Source of the DNA: CAZEHS01 sp964511875
Lineage (GTDB): Bacteria; Bacillota; Clostridia; Peptostreptococcales; Acidaminobacteraceae
Assembly (NCBI GenBank): GCA_964511875.1
Contig: CAZEHS010000007.1
Span: 1 to 59,204 of the forward strand
DNA: 59,204 nucleotides
Direction: 5' to 3'
This document shows positions 1 to 8,328 of this stretch, one piece after another. Under the pieces are notes generated by a model that searched no databases, was not told where the DNA came from, and saw nothing but the letters and a program-made list of their open reading frames with translations. Numbering within the stretch: the stretch's first letter is position 1; the number at the start of each line of letters is the position of its first letter. Position numbers and translations under genes: made by a program.

Positions 1-249
1 AAGCGATGTGCGCCAAATATGAAATTTGGGCACCCTGCTTAACGGGGATGTCACGCAGTGACAGGGGGAGTCGCAGAGCGATAACCCTCCGGGACTCCTT
101 CTGTTAAGCAGACCGCCCGAATCTATGATTCGTCGCGGGTCGCTTATGCCTAAAGTGACACATGTGATACAAATCTTTGATTTGTTAATCACATGTAGGC
201 GCTGTGGCCAGCTTCGCTGACACCTTCCTCCCAGAGGAAGGTTGACATC
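1..249. repeat. Modular palindromic intergenic repeat, copy 1 (modules A-B-C)
   Basis: This stretch lies directly downstream of the rluA-family stop codon and is made of short palindromes. Three modules can be seen: A (about 1-80), B (about 81-157) and C (about 158-249). A second copy lies at 24909-25193 on the other strand with the modules in the order B-C-A, a circular permutation. Modules A and B are themselves diverged inverted copies: both carry GTTAAGCAG and end toward TCGCTT. C holds a long palindrome around 159-197 and a short CCTTCCTC/GAGGAAGG hairpin. No ORF is supported. It looks like a MITE-like or 3'-UTR repeat; function unknown. The left end may continue outside the window. Confidence 0.8.
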
Positions 250-252
250 CAA

Positions 253-1152
253 CTACGAATTCAGTTCCTTCCAGATCATGTCCATCTCCTTACTGAGGCA
301 GGTGAACTCGCGGTTTTCGAGAACGACCTTCCAGGCATGAAGAACCTGGAATTTCTTGCGACGGCTTTCTGCGCCATATTTTGCATCCCCATAGATAGGG
401 TGCCCGATGGCCCCCAGCGAAGCGCGGATCTGATGTGATCGGCCGGTCAGGAGCTCCACTTCAAGCATGGTGTGTTCTTTCCCCTGTTTAAGCGGGCGGT
501 AACGGGTGTGCACATACGTCTGATGATAGTCGTCGGGCTCAAATCGGATACTGACAGTATTGGAATCTCCGTCCTTGCAGATATACCCCTCGACTTCACC
601 CGCCTCCGTGACATTGCCTTCGACGATGCACAGATAGAATTTGTGGATCTCGCGGTTTCGCATCAGTTCATTATATTTTTTCAGTGCATCATAGGTCTTT
701 CCGAATATCACCAGTCCGCTTGTGTTCTTATCCAGCCGCTGAATACTGGCTGGACGGAAGGTTCTGGAACAGGAATCCTGCAAATAGAGCTGAACCTGAG
801 TCGCAAGGGTATTCTGATATTCGTCCTGATCCGGATGAGTCAGCAGGCCTGCCGGCTTGTTGACCACCAGGATTTCATCATCCTCATAGACTATGTCCAG
901 CTTCGCAGCGGCCTTTTGCTGAATGACTGTCTTTTTGGACAAGGTCTCGTAAGCTTCCTCAGTGATCCGCAGCTCGAGAGTATCCCCCAGCATGAGCCGC
1001 TGGTTTTCCTGAGCCCCTTTACCGTTGACGCGGACTGTCTTCTTGCGTATCCATGAGAATACCTGTGAGCGGGTTGCATTGTTCAGCAGCTTCAGCAGGA
1101 ATCTGTCCAGCCTTTGTTCCTTTTCATTTTCACCGATTGTAAGTTTGATCAT
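253..1152 (-). CDS. RluA-family 23S rRNA pseudouridine synthase
   Basis: This gene encodes a 299-residue pseudouridine synthase that isomerises uridines in large-subunit rRNA in the cytoplasm. An S4 RNA-binding domain fills roughly residues 1-75. The catalytic domain follows, with the KPAGLLTHP segment near residue 100 and the family motif QRLDKNTSGLV near residue 138, whose Asp is the catalytic residue. The usual His of HRLD is Gln here. RSHQIRASL and HPIYGDAKYG near the C-terminus are also typical. The ATG at 1152 has an AAGGAG site. It lies 8 bases downstream of the acetyltransferase gene and probably shares its transcript. The family is certain; the exact RluC/RluD-like target uridine cannot be told. 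Confidence 0.95.
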   Translation of the reverse strand: MIKLTIGENEKEQRLDRFLLKLLNNATRSQVFSWIRKKTVRVNGKGAQENQRLMLGDTLELRITEEAYETLSKKTVIQQKAAAKLDIVYEDDEILVVNKPAGLLTHPDQDEYQNTLATQVQLYLQDSCSRTFRPASIQRLDKNTSGLVIFGKTYDALKKYNELMRNREIHKFYLCIVEGNVTEAGEVEGYICKDGDSNTVSIRFEPDDYHQTYVHTRYRPLKQGKEHTMLEVELLTGRSHQIRASLGAIGHPIYGDAKYGAESRRKKFQVLHAWKVVLENREFTCLSKEMDMIWKELNS

Positions 1153-1160
1153 TGGGCTCC

Positions 1161-2012
1161 TTATTCCATTTCGATATTGATGACCACAGATGATGGTCCC
1201 TTCACAAAGCCCAGTTTTTCATAAAGAGAAAGGGCTGCCTTATTCCTTTTTTCTACGATGAGCGCGGGTTGGATTCCCAGAATACGTATCCGATGCATCA
1301 GTTCCTGCATCAGGATTGTGCCATACCCTTTTCCTCTCTGTTCCCGGGCAGTATATACTGCGCTTATCTGAGCATGACGTGATGTGAAATATTCGATCAT
1401 TCCCTGGGCAACAACCACGCCTTTGTCCAATAGGAAAAGATAAGTTTCCTGTTCCTCGCGATCCTGTATTCGAAGCTTCAGATCGTTTATCATCCTGGGC
1501 TTTCTCCCGAACGCTTTCTCTGCTTCAATCAGAAAATCAACCGCTCGGTTCAAATCATAAGCCCTGGCATCCATGAAAGTGAGATTCCCTGTGTGAGATT
1601 CAGTAAAGGGTTCCAGCCTTTCAGGAGCGAACATCTGCCAGCATTCAACGTAATGGACATCCCTCACTGACCTTGAAAGCATCCTGTATATCGGATCCAT
1701 GCACTGCTGAGTGCCACTTATGTTTTTCGGATTGTAATGGCGAATGGTCTTTAGCAGAATCACTTTTTTTAAAATTGCTGTATCTGTATAATGGCAAAGA
1801 AAGCTGTGATGATTTGAGAACTGAAACACTCCGATCAGTATTTCATCATTGAATGCACCGAACCAGTCCCCTTCCTTTTTATGCAGACGGGTGTTATGAA
1901 GGCCATATTTTTCAAATCGACCTGTAAGTTCCAGTGTTTCCTCTGGAAACCTGTGCAGGAATGCAGCTACCTCTTCACTTTGAGCCGGCAGTAACTGCCT
2001 TAGTTCCAGCAT
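1161..2012 (-). CDS. GNAT-family N-acetyltransferase
   Basis: This is a 283-residue protein with a C-terminal GNAT acetyl-CoA-binding domain. The acetyl-CoA loop is REQRGKGYG (about residue 225), followed by EKRNKAALSLYEKLGFVKG, which is typical of the family. The N-terminal half (about residues 1-140) is less conserved and may be a second, degenerate GNAT fold. I chose the ATG at 2012 because GGAGG lies 5 bases upstream; a TTG twelve bases further upstream would overlap that ribosome site. The acetylated substrate (amine or protein) cannot be inferred. It is the first gene of a two-gene unit with the pseudouridine synthase. Confidence 0.88.
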   Translation of the reverse strand: MLELRQLLPAQSEEVAAFLHRFPEETLELTGRFEKYGLHNTRLHKKEGDWFGAFNDEILIGVFQFSNHHSFLCHYTDTAILKKVILLKTIRHYNPKNISGTQQCMDPIYRMLSRSVRDVHYVECWQMFAPERLEPFTESHTGNLTFMDARAYDLNRAVDFLIEAEKAFGRKPRMINDLKLRIQDREEQETYLFLLDKGVVVAQGMIEYFTSRHAQISAVYTAREQRGKGYGTILMQELMHRIRILGIQPALIVEKRNKAALSLYEKLGFVKGPSSVVINIEME

Positions 2013-2061
2013 GCTTTCCTCCAATACGAATTGCTATGAGTTCAGAGACCATCCACCTTTA

Positions 2062-2090
2062 AGCATACTTAACTATCATACCCCGAACAA
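2062..2090 (-). promoter_or_regulatory. Probable sigma-A promoter of the GNAT/RluA unit
   Basis: Read on the minus strand this is TTGTTC, 17 bases, then TATGCT, 50 bases upstream of the acetyltransferase start. The spacing is ideal but both hexamers are imperfect. Confidence 0.5.
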
Positions 2091-2190
2091 AGATTTAATG
2101 CACTATAAACACATTAATTTATTTCGCTGTATATTTCGTTTTTCCTGCATTGCAGGCTTCCTGCAGCAATTAAATTTCCGGCACATCTAC

Positions 2191-2223
2191 AGACAAACCG
2201 CCAGCTGAACTGGCGGTTTGTCT
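2191..2223 (-). terminator. Strong hairpin after the hydroxyacid dehydrogenase gene
   Basis: A 14-base-pair perfect stem (AGACAAACCGCCAG with its complement) sits 5 bases after the stop codon at 2229. The following tract is only weakly T-rich, so termination efficiency is uncertain, but it separates the ABC/dehydrogenase operon from the acetyltransferase promoter. Confidence 0.7.
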
Positions 2224-2228
2224 GCTCT

Positions 2229-3191
2229 TCAAAGCCCATTGACCACATTCACCGGCGAACCTGCCAGAAACTGCCGTATGTTCTCCGACAGAATCGTCAT
2301 CAGTCGCTTCCGGGCTTCTATGGGTGCCCAGGCGATATGGGGAGTGATGATGCAGTTAGGTGCTCCTAAAAGCGGATTGTCAGACCGGATAGGTTCGACA
2401 GACACCACATCCACTCCAGCTCCATAGACCTTGCCGGCGTGAAGGGCAGCAGCCAGATCCGACTCAACCACCAATCCTCCCCGGGATGTATTGATAAGAA
2501 TCACCCCATTTTTCATCTTAGCGATGGATTCCCCATTGATGAGCCCGCGAGTTTCCTCAGACAGAGGACAGTGCAGCGTTATGATATCCGACTGGGCATA
2601 GAGTTGATCAAGTTCAGCATAGCTGAATCTGTCATTCTCCAGTGCACTGTATCTGCTTCTGCTGAAAGCGACCACGTTCATACCGAAGGCCTGCGCGATG
2701 GCCGACACGGACTGACCGATCCGACCCACACCAATGATTCCCAGGGTCTTGCCGCTAAGTTCCATTAAAGGATAATTCCAGTAGCTGTAATCCTTACTTG
2801 CTGCCCAATCTCCTGAGTGTACCGAGCGGTTATGATCCCCAACATGGTGGCAGATCTCCAGAATCAGTGCGAAGACAAGCTGCGCTACAGATTCGGTACT
2901 GTATGCCGGTATGTTCGTCACCAAAATTCCCTGGTCTCTGGCCGCAACGGCATCCACTACATCATATCCTGTTGCCAGTACTCCGATGAGCCGAACCTTA
3001 TCCAGCTTCTCCAATATATCCCGACTCAAGGGGGTTTTGTTCAACAGGATTATTTCTGCATCTCCGGCACGTTCGATAATCAGATCCTTTGGGGTCCGGT
3101 CATATATCTGAAGTTCCCCGAGAGTACTGATTTCATCCCAGGAAATATCCCCTGGGTTAAGCGCATAGCCATCAAGCACAACGATTTTCAT
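2229..3191 (-). CDS. D-2-hydroxyacid dehydrogenase (glycerate/hydroxypyruvate reductase-like)
   Basis: A 320-residue NAD(P)-dependent dehydrogenase that reversibly reduces a 2-oxoacid to a D-2-hydroxyacid. The Rossmann motif GVGRIGQS is near residue 153, the INTSRGGLV segment with its active-site Arg lies near residue 233, and ITPHIAWAP near residue 285 carries the catalytic His. The N-terminal LLNKTPLS and VLATGYDVVD segments are typical of the glycerate dehydrogenase branch. Length matches the family. It starts 4 bases after the ABC ATPase stop codon, so it is the last gene of that operon. This suggests a link between the imported compound and 2-oxoacid metabolism, but the substrate is not visible from sequence. 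Confidence 0.92.
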   Translation of the reverse strand: MKIVVLDGYALNPGDISWDEISTLGELQIYDRTPKDLIIERAGDAEIILLNKTPLSRDILEKLDKVRLIGVLATGYDVVDAVAARDQGILVTNIPAYSTESVAQLVFALILEICHHVGDHNRSVHSGDWAASKDYSYWNYPLMELSGKTLGIIGVGRIGQSVSAIAQAFGMNVVAFSRSRYSALENDRFSYAELDQLYAQSDIITLHCPLSEETRGLINGESIAKMKNGVILINTSRGGLVVESDLAAALHAGKVYGAGVDVVSVEPIRSDNPLLGAPNCIITPHIAWAPIEARKRLMTILSENIRQFLAGSPVNVVNGL

Positions 3192-3195
3192 AAGA

Positions 3196-3795
3196 TTACC
3201 TCCTATTCTGAAAATTCACGATGATCTCACCTAAAAATTCCGCTTCGACAGGATCATGGGTTACCAGCAGGACAGTCTGCCTTTGTGTCTGCCAACGTGT
3301 CCTGCACTGAGTCATGATGCGCTCCCTGAGTGCAATATCAAGGCCTTTGAATGGTTCATCCAGCAAAAGCAATGATGCCGGCATGGCAAGCGCACGGGCC
3401 AGAGCCACCCTTTGTTTCATGCCTCCGCTCAATTGGTGGGGCCAGCTGTGCCTTTCATCCCAAAGCTCTACCATACGCAGGATCTCCTCGATTCTGGCTT
3501 CGAGTTCAAGTGGCAATAACCAGCTTTTCAGCACAAAGTTCAGATTCCCCGACACGGTACGCCAAGGCAGCAGCCTCAAGTCCTGAAACACACAGGAAAC
3601 CGTGTAGGATCCTTCAACCAGTCCTGAATCGGGTATCACAAGTCCCGCCAGGATGTTCAGTACCGTTGTCTTACCTGATCCTGAGGGGCCCAACAGACAG
3701 GTGACCTGTCCGGATTCCAGTTTCAGACTGTAATCCTTCAGCACCTGCTTTTCTCCATAGGCATGTGTGATGCCTGTCATTGTGATTGTCTTCAT
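3196..3795 (-). CDS. ABC transporter ATP-binding protein (NitT/TauT type)
   Basis: This 199-residue ATPase powers the importer encoded with it. Walker A is GPSGSGKTT (about residue 35), the signature is LSGGMKQRVALARAL (about residue 122) and Walker B is LLLLDEPFKGLD (about residue 143), followed by the switch His in THDPVEA. It is shorter than the usual 240-260 residues of SsuB/TauB proteins and lacks most of the C-terminal tail. The ATG at 3795 overlaps the permease stop as ATGA and has an AAGGTGG site, so I prefer it to the GTG at 3804. It should dimerise at the inner face of the membrane with two copies of the permease. Confidence 0.92.
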   Translation of the reverse strand: MKTITMTGITHAYGEKQVLKDYSLKLESGQVTCLLGPSGSGKTTVLNILAGLVIPDSGLVEGSYTVSCVFQDLRLLPWRTVSGNLNFVLKSWLLPLELEARIEEILRMVELWDERHSWPHQLSGGMKQRVALARALAMPASLLLLDEPFKGLDIALRERIMTQCRTRWQTQRQTVLLVTHDPVEAEFLGEIIVNFQNRR

Positions 3796-4547
3796 GACTG
3801 CCACCTTGTCATCCTTGAGTGGACAGCACGAATGGCATGTTCAACCAGATAACTGATTGTCACAGCCAGAAGGGTCCAGGCAAAGAGAGGCTCCATCACC
3901 AGATTGTATTTGGCTTCCATCAGCTGCGTCCCGATTCCGTAACGTGGCTGACAGATGACCTCCGCAGCGATTACCGATTTCCAGCCGATCCCGATGGCAG
4001 AGTCCATGCCAGCAACAAGAAAAGGCAGGAGTGATGGCAGATATATCCCTGTCAGTACCCGCCCCTTGGGTACTCTGAAAACCTCTGCCATTTCCAAAAG
4101 CTTCTGATCTACATGACGTGTCCCTTGAATGACTGCATGATAAATGACCGGAAAGGCTATCATGAAACCGATGATCACCGGTACGCGATCGGTCTTGAAC
4201 CAGAATATCATCAGGATGATTACGGAAACCACAGGAATAGCTTTCATCAGCGCAATGGTCGGGCGCAGCAGATTCTCCAGCCATCTTCTCCGACCGGCGA
4301 CGAAGCCTGCAACTGCACCTGTCAGTACAGCCAGCCCTATTCCTGAGAAACCTCTAATGAGTGTCATCAGCGCTTCATTTAAATCACCTGGGGTGCTCAG
4401 TATTTTTCCCAATGCCGTAAAAACTGCAAAGGGCGTTGGCAGAAGCATGCTGTCCATCACGACAGAAAGGGTTGCCCACCCTCCGAAGAGAAGAGCAACC
4501 CCCATCCATTCCCACTTGCTAGAATTCAAGAACGTAGAATCCTTCAT
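3792..4547 (-). CDS. ABC transporter permease (NitT/TauT, SsuC-like)
   Basis: A membrane protein of about 251 residues with around six hydrophobic segments. The coupling-helix region (EMAEVFRVPKGRVLTGIYLPSLLPF, cited here in part: VFRVPKGRVLTGIYLPS) matches the BPD-transporter inner-membrane family. It forms the channel of an importer for a small organic anion or amine. Two starts are possible: ATG at 4580, or ATG at 4547 preceded by a G-rich GGGGGGA site. I chose 4547; either start overlaps the end of the binding-protein gene, which implies coupled translation. Confidence 0.87.
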   Translation of the reverse strand: MKDSTFLNSSKWEWMGVALLFGGWATLSVVMDSMLLPTPFAVFTALGKILSTPGDLNEALMTLIRGFSGIGLAVLTGAVAGFVAGRRRWLENLLRPTIALMKAIPVVSVIILMIFWFKTDRVPVIIGFMIAFPVIYHAVIQGTRHVDQKLLEMAEVFRVPKGRVLTGIYLPSLLPFLVAGMDSAIGIGWKSVIAAEVICQPRYGIGTQLMEAKYNLVMEPLFAWTLLAVTISYLVEHAIRAVHSRMTRWQS

Positions 4548-5496
4548 CCGGCAATTTCCCCCCAATATCCTCCGGGGCATTCTCCAAAAGGACTGTCAAA
4601 AATGCAGTAATCGCATTCTTTGCATTCTTCGCGGATTCAAATCGGATTCCGCTTCTTGGGATAGCCTGTTCGGCCAGAGCAGCAGATTGGATGATCTGGT
4701 GCTTTTCAGCCAGAGCGCCAGCCTCCGCCTTCTTGGCGTTCACTTCAGTGAGTGAGGCTTCATAAGCCCCCATGAAGGCTTTAACCGCTTCAGGCCTTTC
4801 CTGCAGCAGGGATCCTTTGACCACAATGCAGGTTTGGGCTATATCCATTTCGGGATCAGCCAACGCTTCCTGGTACAGGGTCTTGACATCCATCAGGATC
4901 TTCATTTCAGGATTCTTTCCGATCACCAGGGTCACAAAGGGCTCCGGCAGCAGCGCCTGCTCCACTTTTCCGGCGGCGGCCATCTGTGCCAGTTCCACTG
5001 GGGGAAGCGTCGAATCTACGGTCATATCCTTTTCCGGATCCAATCCTTGTTTCTTAAGAAGGAAATTCAACAGGATATCCGGCGTGGTTCCTTTTCCGGT
5101 GTTGTAAATGGTCTTGCCCTTCAGATCAGCCAGAGTTTTTACTCCCGGATCCGATCCGATGATATACATGGAGCCCCATGTATTCATGGCTATCAGTCGG
5201 TAGTCCTGGCCCTTGTTGTACAATTTGGCTGCCAGGTTGGTCGGCAATGTCGCGAAATCCAGTTCTCCGGTTGCCAATCGACCAACCAGGACATCCGGCG
5301 ACGGCAGCACTTCAATGGCGAGGGCGGTTCCGTCAGACAGCTTGGGCTGATCAATCAGCGGGAGTAATCCAAGGGCTGTAGGCCCCTTCAGCACGGCAAT
5401 CCTAAGCGGCTCATTTGGAACCGGAGGTGCTGCACATGCCGTACACAGAAGCAGGACGCAAAGCGCCAGGATCAGATGCCTTCTCACACCGGCCAC
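4519..5496 (-). CDS. ABC transporter substrate-binding lipoprotein (NitT/TauT, SsuA/ThiY-like)
   Basis: A 325-residue extracytoplasmic binding protein. The N-terminus is a lipoprotein signal ending in the lipobox LLCTAC (Cys about residue 21). The mature part fits the NMT1/SsuA fold: AVLKGPTALGLLPLI at the start, a LPTNLAAKLYNKG segment, GKTIYNTGKGTTPDILL and LLPEPFVTLVIG. It would capture the ligand for the downstream permease and ATPase. The GTG at 5496 follows the cyclophilin stop codon directly; a second GTG at 5487 with AGGTGG just upstream is an equally good start and gives a more compact signal peptide. The ligand (sulfonate, nitrate, thiamine precursor or other) cannot be told. Confidence 0.88.
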   Translation of the reverse strand: MAGVRRHLILALCVLLLCTACAAPPVPNEPLRIAVLKGPTALGLLPLIDQPKLSDGTALAIEVLPSPDVLVGRLATGELDFATLPTNLAAKLYNKGQDYRLIAMNTWGSMYIIGSDPGVKTLADLKGKTIYNTGKGTTPDILLNFLLKKQGLDPEKDMTVDSTLPPVELAQMAAAGKVEQALLPEPFVTLVIGKNPEMKILMDVKTLYQEALADPEMDIAQTCIVVKGSLLQERPEAVKAFMGAYEASLTEVNAKKAEAGALAEKHQIIQSAALAEQAIPRSGIRFESAKNAKNAITAFLTVLLENAPEDIGGKLPDEGFYVLEF

Positions 5497-6018
5497 CTAT
5501 TTCAGTGTTACAGGTTCTTCAAAGGCATACCCGTTCAGTTCAGCGGTAATTTTCTGGATTTTCTTTTCCTGACGGGGACGATCTGAGTGATCGGTTTCCG
5601 TTTTCGCGAGTTCATCGACGATCTCATACCCTTCAATGACTTTTCCGAACGCAGCGTAGAGGCCATCCAAATGAGGAGATGCCTTATGCATGATAAAAAA
5701 CTGGCTTCCGCCGGAATCCATATGCTGTGAACGAGCCATGGAAAGAACGCCTTCTGTATGCTTCAATGGATTATTCACGCCGTTCTTTGAAAACTCACCC
5801 TTGATCCGATATCCAGGACCGCCCATACCTGTTCCGTCAGGACAACCGCCCTGAAGCATGAAGCCTTCAATGATCCGATGAAATATCAGACCATCGTAGT
5901 AGCCCTTTTGAACGAGGGACAGAAAATTGTTGACTGTGTTGGGTGCATGCTCTGGGTAGAGCTCTGCTTTTAGGATGCGGCCGTCGGCCAGTTCGATTGT
6001 TACGGTTGGATTATTCAT
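5497..6018 (-). CDS. Cyclophilin-type peptidyl-prolyl cis-trans isomerase
   Basis: A 173-residue cytoplasmic cyclophilin that isomerises X-Pro bonds. The core motifs are present in order: FHRIIEGFMLQGG (catalytic Arg, about residue 48), SMARSQHMDSGGSQFFI (about residue 93) and LDGLYAAFGKVIEGYE (about residue 116). No signal peptide is seen, so it is probably intracellular. The ATG at 6018 has an excellent AGGAGG site 5 bases upstream; upstream in-frame codons reach further but lack a ribosome site. It lies between the two sensor-like genes and the ABC importer genes, probably on one transcript. Confidence 0.95.
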   Translation of the reverse strand: MNNPTVTIELADGRILKAELYPEHAPNTVNNFLSLVQKGYYDGLIFHRIIEGFMLQGGCPDGTGMGGPGYRIKGEFSKNGVNNPLKHTEGVLSMARSQHMDSGGSQFFIMHKASPHLDGLYAAFGKVIEGYEIVDELAKTETDHSDRPRQEKKIQKITAELNGYAFEEPVTLK

Positions 6019-6079
6019 GTGTTCCTCCTGAATTTTTTTCTCTCCCCAATTGTACCATTGAATTCCTTCGGTGTGTAGG

Positions 6080-7129
6080 TCATTCATCCGTATCCGTACT
6101 GATCATCATCCTCCAGATGCCGTATACGCTGCTGACAATCAGGAGCAGGAGGCTGATTCCGCCTATGGTGATCATCATCGGAGATGAACGCTTGTCAATG
6201 CCTTTAAATAGTTCCCGTTTGTTCTGAGATATGAAATATGTATTGCCTGTCTTCTCATCGTAATGCATGTATGACTGGCGATATTTGCCATGATTGCTGA
6301 ACGGATCAATCAGCACATATTCCCGAATGCCGTCCTCTTTATTGAATAGAAGTTCTGATGGAGGCAGTAATCCCTCCAGCTCAAATTCATCCACATGATG
6401 ACCTTTCCGCTGTTCATACGTGTATTCCTTAAACTGAAACTCCTGGTCAACGACTCCCGCACTCCCGTTTTTTCCCATTTGACTGATCAGACGATCCATG
6501 CGGAGTGTCTTGAGCGATTCGAAACTTTGCAGCTTTCTATCCAGGATACCCCATGACTGAAATGACAGGAGCGTCCACCCTAAGGACTCCACCCTTCTGC
6601 CATATCCCGGATTCTTCAGTCCATCATCACGGAGTAAGGAAACCAGTCCATCATTATTTGACCTGACTGATTCCACCAGTGCTGGTCCGTTGTCGGGGTA
6701 CACATCCGTAAGACTCCCACGGGGCCCTAAAACAAGCTGACCCTGTTCATTAAAAATCCAGAAGCAGTTTTCCGGTTTCGTGTTGTATTTTGACAGTGCG
6801 TCCAGTAGCTCGGATATCTCCTCCACTGTCTGAAGTGATCCGTTCCGTACGACTGTTGCATCAATCAGACCTGCCATCTGCTCAACCACCAATCGGCTTC
6901 TGTTCCGGTTCGCTTCCAGTGTCCGATCATGTGCCATCTCACCCTCAGACACTATATTCTCGTACTCAGCAGCCATTCTAAGAGTTTCCACCTGTAACTT
7001 TTCCAACAGTTCGGCGTTCACTTCGTGTTTGAACAACTGAAGGCGGAAAACCCCATGTACAAATGAAAAGAACAGGAGACTGAATAGAATGAAGCATAAA
7101 GTCAGAAAACGGGCATCCGATCTTCTCAT
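6080..7129 (-). CDS. Membrane protein with an extracytoplasmic sensor-like domain, no output domain (second of pair)
   Basis: This 349-residue protein is not assigned to a named family. An N-terminal transmembrane helix (about residues 9-28) is followed by a helical stretch, then a domain of about 250 residues outside the membrane, a second transmembrane helix (about 318-340) and a cytoplasmic tail of only about 9 residues. The segment FWIFNEQGQLVLGPRG followed by LGWTLLSFQSW resembles the beta-hairpin core of sCache domains. There is no HAMP, kinase, GGDEF or methyl-accepting region. Its ATG overlaps the stop of the gene before it (ATGA), so the two are translationally coupled and may work as a heteromer that passes a signal to another protein. 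Confidence 0.7.
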   Translation of the reverse strand: MRRSDARFLTLCFILFSLLFFSFVHGVFRLQLFKHEVNAELLEKLQVETLRMAAEYENIVSEGEMAHDRTLEANRNRSRLVVEQMAGLIDATVVRNGSLQTVEEISELLDALSKYNTKPENCFWIFNEQGQLVLGPRGSLTDVYPDNGPALVESVRSNNDGLVSLLRDDGLKNPGYGRRVESLGWTLLSFQSWGILDRKLQSFESLKTLRMDRLISQMGKNGSAGVVDQEFQFKEYTYEQRKGHHVDEFELEGLLPPSELLFNKEDGIREYVLIDPFSNHGKYRQSYMHYDEKTGNTYFISQNKRELFKGIDKRSSPMMITIGGISLLLLIVSSVYGIWRMMISTDTDE

Positions 7130-8211
7130 GAATTCGCCTCCTCTTTCAAGGTTTCATCACGGGAAAGAATCATGAATGCGATAAGGGAGACTACGATCAC
7201 ATTAACGGTACCCACAAGGAGACTGATCAGGTTCATAGCCCTCTCCCGTGAAATGATATCGTCTGTAGAACGTGATACGATCACGTACTGGTCCTGAAGC
7301 CCATCGTATTCTATATAGCTATAGCGTTCCTGCATATGCTGGTCCGGAGTTTTAACCTGCAGGGTCTTGTAGACTCCGGAATTTTCAACAATCTGTTTGC
7401 CAAGTCCAATCGGATCATCCATGTCATCGTAAGCGATGCGAGTCACCCTGCGGGAACGGTCCTTTTCGAATCGACCGGAATACAGACTGTAACCGCTTTT
7501 CTGAAATATGATCACATCCTCCATTGAACCTATCATCATGATGTTTCGCTCCAGATTCTCCTGGTTGTGCTTGAAGAGCCGCGCAACGTTGTCTTCGGCA
7601 TAGCTGGAGGTTCCTACAATTATGACGATCAGATCCAATGGTTGATAATAGACTGCTCGGGCGTAGGTTTCCCAAGGCCGTTCTGCGCCTCCGCGAATGA
7701 CGACATCAAGAAATCCCGTACGGTAAATCTCTGAGGGATTATTTCCAAGATAGCTGACGTTCTGATTCGGTTTTTGGACAGCACTCCTGATCAATTGATC
7801 CAGATCATTTCTTCGTGCATATGCGTTCCAGATCAGATCTCCTTTCAGATTGATCTGCTCTTCTGAATGTCCTATGATTGAAACAATCCGGTTCTCCAGC
7901 TGATCATCGCTGATCTTTCCATGCAGGTGATCCTGATAGGACTCCGTCATCACTCTGGTCAGGAACTCACCGTGAATCCGGTTAAGCTCCAGAGCATCCG
8001 CCTGAATACCCGCTCTCAGAATCTCACTATCCTGGTTATAGGTCGCATATCCTTGAATAATCTGAGTTGCCTGTGCTTTCAACGTCTCGTTGATCTGTCT
8101 GGTCATTTCATCATGGAAGAATCGGGTTCCGAAGGAGGTCTCGACACCTGAAACAAGTATGATCACTAATAAGATGAACATGAATTTTTTACTTTTCAGA
8201 AGCTGTTTCAT
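7126..8211 (-). CDS. Membrane protein with an extracytoplasmic sensor-like domain, no output domain (first of pair)
   Basis: A 361-residue protein with the same plan as its neighbour: one transmembrane helix near the N-terminus (about residues 10-25), a large extracytoplasmic region (about 30-325), a second helix (about 330-348) and a short charged cytoplasmic tail. Two stretches look like Cache-type strands: YARAVYYQPLDLIVIIVGTS and, later, YSYIEYDGLQDQYVIVSRS. No signalling output domain follows. It heads the probable operon with its partner, a cyclophilin and the ABC importer. Function is unknown; ligand sensing is an inference from the fold-like pattern and topology. Confidence 0.7.
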   Translation of the reverse strand: MKQLLKSKKFMFILLVIILVSGVETSFGTRFFHDEMTRQINETLKAQATQIIQGYATYNQDSEILRAGIQADALELNRIHGEFLTRVMTESYQDHLHGKISDDQLENRIVSIIGHSEEQINLKGDLIWNAYARRNDLDQLIRSAVQKPNQNVSYLGNNPSEIYRTGFLDVVIRGGAERPWETYARAVYYQPLDLIVIIVGTSSYAEDNVARLFKHNQENLERNIMMIGSMEDVIIFQKSGYSLYSGRFEKDRSRRVTRIAYDDMDDPIGLGKQIVENSGVYKTLQVKTPDQHMQERYSYIEYDGLQDQYVIVSRSTDDIISRERAMNLISLLVGTVNVIVVSLIAFMILSRDETLKEEANS

Positions 8212-8249
8212 AAAAACCTCGGCTGTCGGTAATCGTGTTGCTGACTAAT

Positions 8250-8308
8250 TGCTATAGTTCTTCATATTGCTTGATAATCCTCTATCCGTATGCTATATTC
8301 TTCATATT
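8250..8308. promoter_or_regulatory. Direct repeat in the divergent promoter region
   Basis: The words TGCTATAGTTCTTCATATT (8250-8268) and TGCTATATTCTTCATATT (8291-8308) form a direct repeat with one base inserted, about 41 bases apart start to start. The second copy contains the -10 box of the EamA gene. It lies between two divergent units, so it may be an operator for a regulator that binds on one DNA face; no regulator is identified. Confidence 0.5.
8271..8299 (+). promoter_or_regulatory. Sigma-A promoter of the EamA transporter gene
   Basis: TTGATA, 17 bases, TATATT, ending 29 bases before the start codon. Both hexamers and spacing are close to the consensus. Confidence 0.75.
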
Positions 8309-8328
8309 ATTTGCAAGGAGGACATACA

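Noticed and set aside
472..1056. Long plus-strand open frames opposite genes (for example 472-1056, 29553-30593, 33634-34431)
   Set aside because: They mirror well-supported minus-strand genes, lack ribosome sites and have no recognisable domains.
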